Of a stretch of 56,193 nt of DNA, positions 51,894 to 56,193 are shown in pieces. How positions within the stretch are numbered: position 1 is the first letter of the stretch; the number at the start of each line of letters is the position of its first letter. This stretch comes from an uncultured Saprospiraceae bacterium (GTDB lineage Bacteria > Bacteroidota > Bacteroidia > Chitinophagales > Saprospiraceae): positions 1 to 56,193 of the forward strand of contig CALMSO010000076.1 of the NCBI GenBank assembly GCA_937872385.1, written 5' to 3'. Below the pieces are notes generated by a model. That model saw nothing but the letters and a program-made list of their open reading frames with translations. It ran no database searches and was not told the DNA's origin. The position numbers and the translations under genes are program-made.

Positions 51894-53840
51894 ATGCGCA
51901 TTGTGGTTATTTTCTTGTTTTTGTCAGGATGGATGATGCCGGGCTGGGGGCAGCAAAGCTACACGACTAAAAAAACGGCCGACAGCAAGGTTATCAAACT
52001 GTGGGAACGCGTGGAACACTATAGCGCTGCCGAGCATTTTGACGATGCGCTGAAAGAACTGAGCCGGATTTTCCGGATGGATTCTACTTTTATTGACGGG
52101 CACATTCGCTGGGGGGCTATCAAATATACGCAACAGGAATTTGCGGAAGCGGAAATTGCTTATCGCAATGCGTTGACTATGAGCAATGAATATGATACAA
52201 ATATTTTTTATCAGTTAGCGCTCACCTATTACAATCAAAACAAATTTGCGGAAGCCATTCCTTGGTTGGAGCGTTTTGTAGCTACCCCTCCGCGCAACGA
52301 GCGCCTGCGTACCCGCGCCGAAAAACACCTCGAAAATTGTCGTTTTGCAGCTCGGGCCGTGCAAAATCCCGTGCCTTTCCGACCGGAGAGGCTGAGCGCC
52401 AATATCAACACCCCAAACCCAGAGTACCTGCCTGCGCTTACCGCCGACGAGCAGTTCCTGATTTACACGACCTACATCAACGGGCAGGAGGATTTTTATT
52501 TCAGCGAAAAAGTAAATGGCGAGTGGCAAAAAGGCAAGCCCCTCGAAGCCGTGAATACGCCCCTCAATGAGGGCGCGCAGAGCATCTCAGCCGATGGTAA
52601 ACTCTTGGTGTTCACGGCTTGCGAGCGCCCCGACGGCATGGGCCGCTGCGATTTGTATTATTCCGAATCGAAAAACGGTGCCTGGACTAAGCCCCGCAAC
52701 ATCGGTCCGCCGGTCAATTCCGCGGCCTGGGAATCGCAGCCATCGCTTTCCGCCGATGGGCAAGCCCTGTATTTTTCGAGCAACCGCCCCGGATCCATTG
52801 GAGGCAGCGACCTTTGGGTGAGTTACCGCCAAACCGACGGGCGCTGGGGGCAGCCCCAAAACCTGGGGCCCACGATCAACACTCCCGACGACGACCAGGC
52901 GCCTTTCATTCACCCCGACGGGCAAACATTGTACTTCATGTCAAAAGGGCATCCGGGTATGGGTGGGTTCGATCTGTTTGTAGCGCGGCGGCAGGCCGAC
53001 GGCTCGTGGGGGCAGCCTCAAAACCTCGGCTATCCTGTCAATACTCGTGCCAACGAAGGCGCGCTCATTGTAAGCATGGACGGCAAAACTGCCTACTATG
53101 CCACCGATGAAGGCGATGCGCAACACGCTAACAACACCCTGCTGCTGACCCGCAAGAATGCAGATATTTTCAGCTTTGAGCTACACCCCGAAGCGCGGGC
53201 GCAGCCAGTCACCTATGTACGTGCGAAGGTTTTCGATGCCACTACCCGCCGTCCGCTTGAGGCTGCCATTGAATTTACGGAACTAAAAAATAGTCGGCCA
53301 CACACCTCGGCTATGACGGGTCCGGAGGGCGAATTTTTAGTGTGCCTGCCGCTAGGACGTGCCTATGCGCTCAATGTGAACCGCGAGGGGTATCTGTTTC
53401 ATTCCGAAAATTTTGACCTATCCGAGCAAACCACTATCACCGAGCCATTTCTATTAGAAATCGGGCTGATACCCATTAGCGAAGAACCGTCGGCAGAGCG
53501 ACCCGCGCCAGTAGTGCTGCGCAATGTCTTTTTTGAAACCGGCTCAGCGGCGCTACGGCCTGAGTCGAAAGCCGAGTTGAATCGGCTGAAAACGCTACTG
53601 GAAACGCATCCGAAGATGAAAATCCGCATCAATGGTCATACCGATAATGTAGGAGCCGAGGCTGCCAATTTGCAGCTTTCTGAGCAGCGGGCCAAAGCGG
53701 TGTACGACTATTTGTTGCAAAACGGTATCGCTGCTGAGCGCTTAGGGTACAAGGGTTTTGGCGAAAGCCTACCGATAGACACCAACGATACACCGGCGGG
53801 CCGGCAACGCAATCGCCGTACCGAGTTTGAATTGCAATAA
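51894..53840 (+). CDS. TPR - beta-propeller - OmpA-like protein (PorE-like)
   Basis: A 648-residue exported protein with signal peptide 1-20. TPR units (about 30-150) are followed by a PD40-type beta-propeller with repeated ADGKLLVFTAC, ADGQALYFSSNRPGSIGGSDLW and PDGQTLYFMSKGHPGMGGFDLF blades. Then comes a carboxypeptidase-regulatory-like sandwich (RAKVFDATTRRPLEAAIEF) and a C-terminal OmpA-like peptidoglycan-binding domain (NGHTDNVGAEAANLQLSEQRA...). This order matches PorE, a T9SS component that links the machinery to peptidoglycan; several paralogues with the same order exist in Bacteroidetes, so the specific role is inference. Confidence 0.85.
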   Translation: MRIVVIFLFLSGWMMPGWGQQSYTTKKTADSKVIKLWERVEHYSAAEHFDDALKELSRIFRMDSTFIDGHIRWGAIKYTQQEFAEAEIAYRNALTMSNEYDTNIFYQLALTYYNQNKFAEAIPWLERFVATPPRNERLRTRAEKHLENCRFAARAVQNPVPFRPERLSANINTPNPEYLPALTADEQFLIYTTYINGQEDFYFSEKVNGEWQKGKPLEAVNTPLNEGAQSISADGKLLVFTACERPDGMGRCDLYYSESKNGAWTKPRNIGPPVNSAAWESQPSLSADGQALYFSSNRPGSIGGSDLWVSYRQTDGRWGQPQNLGPTINTPDDDQAPFIHPDGQTLYFMSKGHPGMGGFDLFVARRQADGSWGQPQNLGYPVNTRANEGALIVSMDGKTAYYATDEGDAQHANNTLLLTRKNADIFSFELHPEARAQPVTYVRAKVFDATTRRPLEAAIEFTELKNSRPHTSAMTGPEGEFLVCLPLGRAYALNVNREGYLFHSENFDLSEQTTITEPFLLEIGLIPISEEPSAERPAPVVLRNVFFETGSAALRPESKAELNRLKTLLETHPKMKIRINGHTDNVGAEAANLQLSEQRAKAVYDYLLQNGIAAERLGYKGFGESLPIDTNDTPAGRQRNRRTEFELQ

Positions 53841-54006
53841 AGACCGTTGGGCAACCCTGGATTTTTTACAAAAAAAGCGGAAATGCCCCATGGGAAAAAC
53901 GGAAACCGCTGAAAAATTGTATTTTAGCGGAATCTATCTATGTAAGCGCCAATAAGTGCAACAGACCGTTGGTACTTCTTTTCAAAACGATATAAAATAG
54001 CCCAAG

Positions 54007-54426
54007 ATGAAGCAGCGAATTGCATTGATATTAATTGCCGTTTTTGCCGTAGTGTCGGTAGCTTCGGCGCAGGTAAAAGTAAACAAGCGCGAATTGCAAA
54101 AAGCCACCGACGAAGTGACCAAACTGTACCGGCTCAGCCCGGAACAACAACAACAGGTGCGCGAAATCCAGGAGTGGCGGCTACGCAACATGACCGAAAT
54201 AGAAGCCATCCGCAGCAGCGATTATCCGGCATATCTCGACAAGCGGCGCTCGGTGCGCATGGGCGCGGAGCAGTCCATCAAACGTTTGCTCAACGAGTCG
54301 CAATTGGTCATTTTCGAGCAGCAAATGGCTGAGCGGCGGCAGCGCGAGTTGGACTTAATGCGCAGTATGAAACGCCAGGGAGTAACACCGGAAAAAATCC
54401 AACTGGCCCTACTCGAAATCGAATAG
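54007..54426 (+). CDS. Small secreted helical protein, unknown function
   Basis: A 139-residue protein with signal peptide (MKQRIALILIAVFAVVSVASAQ) and a mature part that is almost entirely helical and rich in Gln, Arg and Glu (LSPEQQQQVREIQEWRLRNMTEIEAI... ERRQRELDLMRSMKRQG). It resembles Spy/CpxP-like small periplasmic helical proteins in size and character, but no LTxxQ repeats of that family are clear. It stands between the PorE-like gene and citrate synthase and is probably transcribed alone. Confidence 0.75.
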   Translation: MKQRIALILIAVFAVVSVASAQVKVNKRELQKATDEVTKLYRLSPEQQQQVREIQEWRLRNMTEIEAIRSSDYPAYLDKRRSVRMGAEQSIKRLLNESQLVIFEQQMAERRQRELDLMRSMKRQGVTPEKIQLALLEIE

Positions 54427-54528
54427 GCGTACAGAACAACCTCCGGAAAAAGGTTGTTTCCCAAAGGACAGTATTGCCGAAATATTAGGCACTTTTTATC
54501 AACCTATAAACACTAACTAAACAGATAG

Positions 54529-55851
54529 ATGGATCCCCTTAAACAAAAATTTATTGAGAAAGCTACCGCTCTGCGCGACCGCATCAAGGCTATGCTGAAA
54601 GAAGACGGTGAAACCATTGTAGATCAGGTAGCCATGAGCCAAGTATATGGCGGCGCACGCAACATTAAAATGATGGTGTGGGAAACCTCCGAATTAGACC
54701 CCGTAGAAGGCATCCGTTTTAGGGGCTATTCGATACCTGAGCTAAGGCAGCATTTGCCGAAAGGCGATAAAGAGCCGCGCCCGGAAGGCTTATTCTGGCT
54801 GATGCTCACTGGCGAAATCCCAACCGATGAAGAAGTAGAATGGCTGCGCAACGAATGGCGCAAACGCAATGAAGTGCCTACTTATGTTTTCGAGGTGCTG
54901 GAGGCATTGCCAAAGGATACGCACCCCATGACGCAGTTTACGGTAGCCATTAACACCCTGCAAAACGAAAGCAAATTTGCCCGTCGCTACGACGAAGGCT
55001 TGTCGAAAGCAGATTATTGGGATCCTGCCTACGAAGACAGCATGGACCTCATTGCCCGGTTGCCGCGCATCGCTGCGTACATTTACCGGCGCACCTACCA
55101 CGATGGGCGGCACATCGAAGCAAGCCCGACCGAAGACTGGTCTGGCAATTTTGCTCACATGCTGGGCTTTGACAACCCCGATTTCAAGAATCTGATGCGC
55201 TTGTACCTCACCATCCACGCTGACCACGAAGGGGGCAACGCCTCTGCGCACACGGTGCATTTGGTGAGTTCCACACTCAGCGATCCCTATCTGTCGTTTG
55301 CGGCGGGTATGAATGCACTGGCGGGGCCGCTGCACGGCTTAGCCAATCAGGAGGTGATGAACTGGATATTTGAAATGACCGAAAAATTGGGCACCACCAG
55401 CCCTACCAAAGCGCAAATTGCAGAATACGTAGAAACCACCCTCGCCGCCGGGCAGGTAGTGCCGGGCTATGGCCACGCCGTGCTGCGGCAGCCCGATCCG
55501 CGCTTTACTGCGCAGAAAGTATTTGCGGAAGAATATATTAAAAACAGTGATATTGTACAAATCGTCTGGGATGTATTCGAGGTGGTACCACCCATATTGC
55601 AAAGTCTTGGCAAAGTGAAAAATCCTTGGCCCAATGTGGACGCGCATTCTGGTGCGCTGCTGGTGCATTACGGGCTGAAAGAATCCGGCTTTTACACTGT
55701 ATTATTTGGGGTATCGCGTGCCTTAGGCGTATTGGCTGCGCTGTGCTGGCTCCGGGCTTTGGGGATGCCATTGGAGCGGCCGAAATCAGTGACCAGCGAC
55801 TGGGCATTCAACTTCTTAGCGAAGCAAAAACAAGGAGCAGCGGTTAATTAA
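54529..55851 (+). CDS. gltA: Citrate synthase, eukaryote-type
   Basis: A 440-residue citrate (Si)-synthase that condenses oxaloacetate and acetyl-CoA. The catalytic residues are all present: His269 (GPLHGLANQEV), His316 (PGYGHAVLRQPDPRF) and Asp371 (NVDAHSG). The sequence layout is that of the mitochondrial/eukaryote-type form, without the insertion of the hexameric NADH-inhibited Gram-negative type, as is usual in many Bacteroidetes. The last codons and stop lie inside the left arm of an inverted repeat (55849-55858). Confidence 0.96.
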   Translation: MDPLKQKFIEKATALRDRIKAMLKEDGETIVDQVAMSQVYGGARNIKMMVWETSELDPVEGIRFRGYSIPELRQHLPKGDKEPRPEGLFWLMLTGEIPTDEEVEWLRNEWRKRNEVPTYVFEVLEALPKDTHPMTQFTVAINTLQNESKFARRYDEGLSKADYWDPAYEDSMDLIARLPRIAAYIYRRTYHDGRHIEASPTEDWSGNFAHMLGFDNPDFKNLMRLYLTIHADHEGGNASAHTVHLVSSTLSDPYLSFAAGMNALAGPLHGLANQEVMNWIFEMTEKLGTTSPTKAQIAEYVETTLAAGQVVPGYGHAVLRQPDPRFTAQKVFAEEYIKNSDIVQIVWDVFEVVPPILQSLGKVKNPWPNVDAHSGALLVHYGLKESGFYTVLFGVSRALGVLAALCWLRALGMPLERPKSVTSDWAFNFLAKQKQGAAVN

Positions 55852-55955
55852 TACCAATGTAACAATGATATGGCTATCCGTGAACGTTGATCTTATTGAT
55901 AGTCAAACAGTTGTAAAAACCATGAATGCGTCACAATTCATTGAAATTGGTATTA
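55849..55955. repeat. MITE-like element with inverted ends overlapping the citrate synthase stop
   Basis: TAATACCAAT (55849-55858) and ATTGGTATTA (55946-55955) are perfect 10-bp inverted repeats. Beyond them the inner flanks also match imperfectly (CAATGATATGG inside the left arm against CAATGAATTGTG inside the right). About 87 bases lie between. No gene is inside. The stop codon TAA of citrate synthase is formed by the left arm. Confidence 0.55.
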
Positions 55956-56016
55956 GTATGGGTGCTGTGGATTGGCTCTGCCATAAAGAGGCATAAGGTA
56001 ATTTGTTTGGCGATTT

Positions 56017-56130
56017 TTACTGCGTTACGGTTTGCAAATACTGTATTAAGTCTTCTGGGGTTTCTGCATACCCTTCAAAAATATTTATCGCTTGCTGATT
56101 GCTCAAATTATCGCCAAAAGCATAATTCAT
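56017..56130 (-). CDS. Possible small protein of 37 residues, unknown
   Basis: ATG at 56130 to TAA at 56017 encodes MNYAFGDNLSNQQAINIFEG and then a short helix-prone tail (YAETPEDLIQYLQTVTQ). The composition is protein-like and the frame is unbroken, but it is short, lies at the window edge and has no recognised family. The rest of 55956-56193 holds nothing else I can support. Confidence 0.3.
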   Translation of the reverse strand: MNYAFGDNLSNQQAINIFEGYAETPEDLIQYLQTVTQ

Positions 56131-56193
56131 CTTTGATTTTAAGTAATCGGACAAAATTAAATATAATTAAATTTTAAACGCTGCAAATTGCAA

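Noticed and set aside
55926..56177. An 83-residue plus-strand frame after citrate synthase
   Set aside because: The composition is unlike a protein, and it starts inside the right side of the inverted-repeat element.

Overview
This window is a chromosomal segment of a Bacteroidota member, most likely from the Saprospiria (Saprospiraceae or Lewinella-like) branch; that finer placement is inference. The support is a type IX secretion (T9SS) sorting domain, many Bacteroidetes-type -7 promoter elements (TAnnTTTG, several with a TTG about 20 bp upstream), SusC/TonB-type and DUF5916-type outer-membrane proteins, a eukaryote-type citrate synthase and several lipoproteins. Most genes are vertically inherited housekeeping or envelope genes at moderate GC. 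Two short accessory islands interrupt them.

Layout. 0-6.5 kb: end of a large T9SS-exported surface protein, a DCC-family protein, a GH16 glucanase translationally coupled to a MobA-like nucleotidyltransferase, and a DUF5916 barrel. 6.7-16.4 kb: trmD, a TerC-family protein, a glycosyltransferase, DoxX and ApbE, mutL, two rhomboid proteases and an endonuclease/phosphatase-fold protein. 16.4-21.3 kb: a stand-alone M23 domain, a small RNA gene with a tRNA-like 3' end, aspS and a sorbosone dehydrogenase-like lipoprotein. 21.3-26.4 kb: two toxin-antitoxin modules placed between three copies of the 3' end of a large outer-membrane-type gene. 26.7-34.9 kb: a PIF1-like helicase with C-terminal HRDC and winged-helix-like parts, folA, and three SurA-like periplasmic folding factors with related intergenic repeats. 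35-36.6 kb: an AT-rich island that reads as a toxin-antitoxin-chaperone (TAC) operon with a SecB-like chaperone. 37-40.6 kb: an ECF sigma/anti-sigma pair, rfbA and a PaaE-like reductase. 41-49.3 kb: the TPR / DUF4292 / EnvC-like cluster, hflX, an M29 aminopeptidase, a degenerate DEDD-exonuclease-like protein, a candidate structured RNA and rpsT. 49.3 kb to the end: a TonB-dependent receptor, a PorE-like TPR/propeller/OmpA protein, a small secreted helical protein and citrate synthase, with a MITE-like inverted repeat at the citrate synthase stop codon.

Most notable: (1) the 80-bp gene-end duplications separating the two TA modules, which look like site-specific insertion at a protein gene's 3' end; (2) the separately transcribed RNA at 17.34-17.58 kb, with a perfect acceptor stem and T arm but about 125 nt between them; (3) the TAC operon; (4) a promoter-to-terminator structured RNA unit at 48.4-48.8 kb. 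No rRNA, CRISPR array or recognisable transposase is present. Functions are read from sequence motifs by eye; no database search was run.
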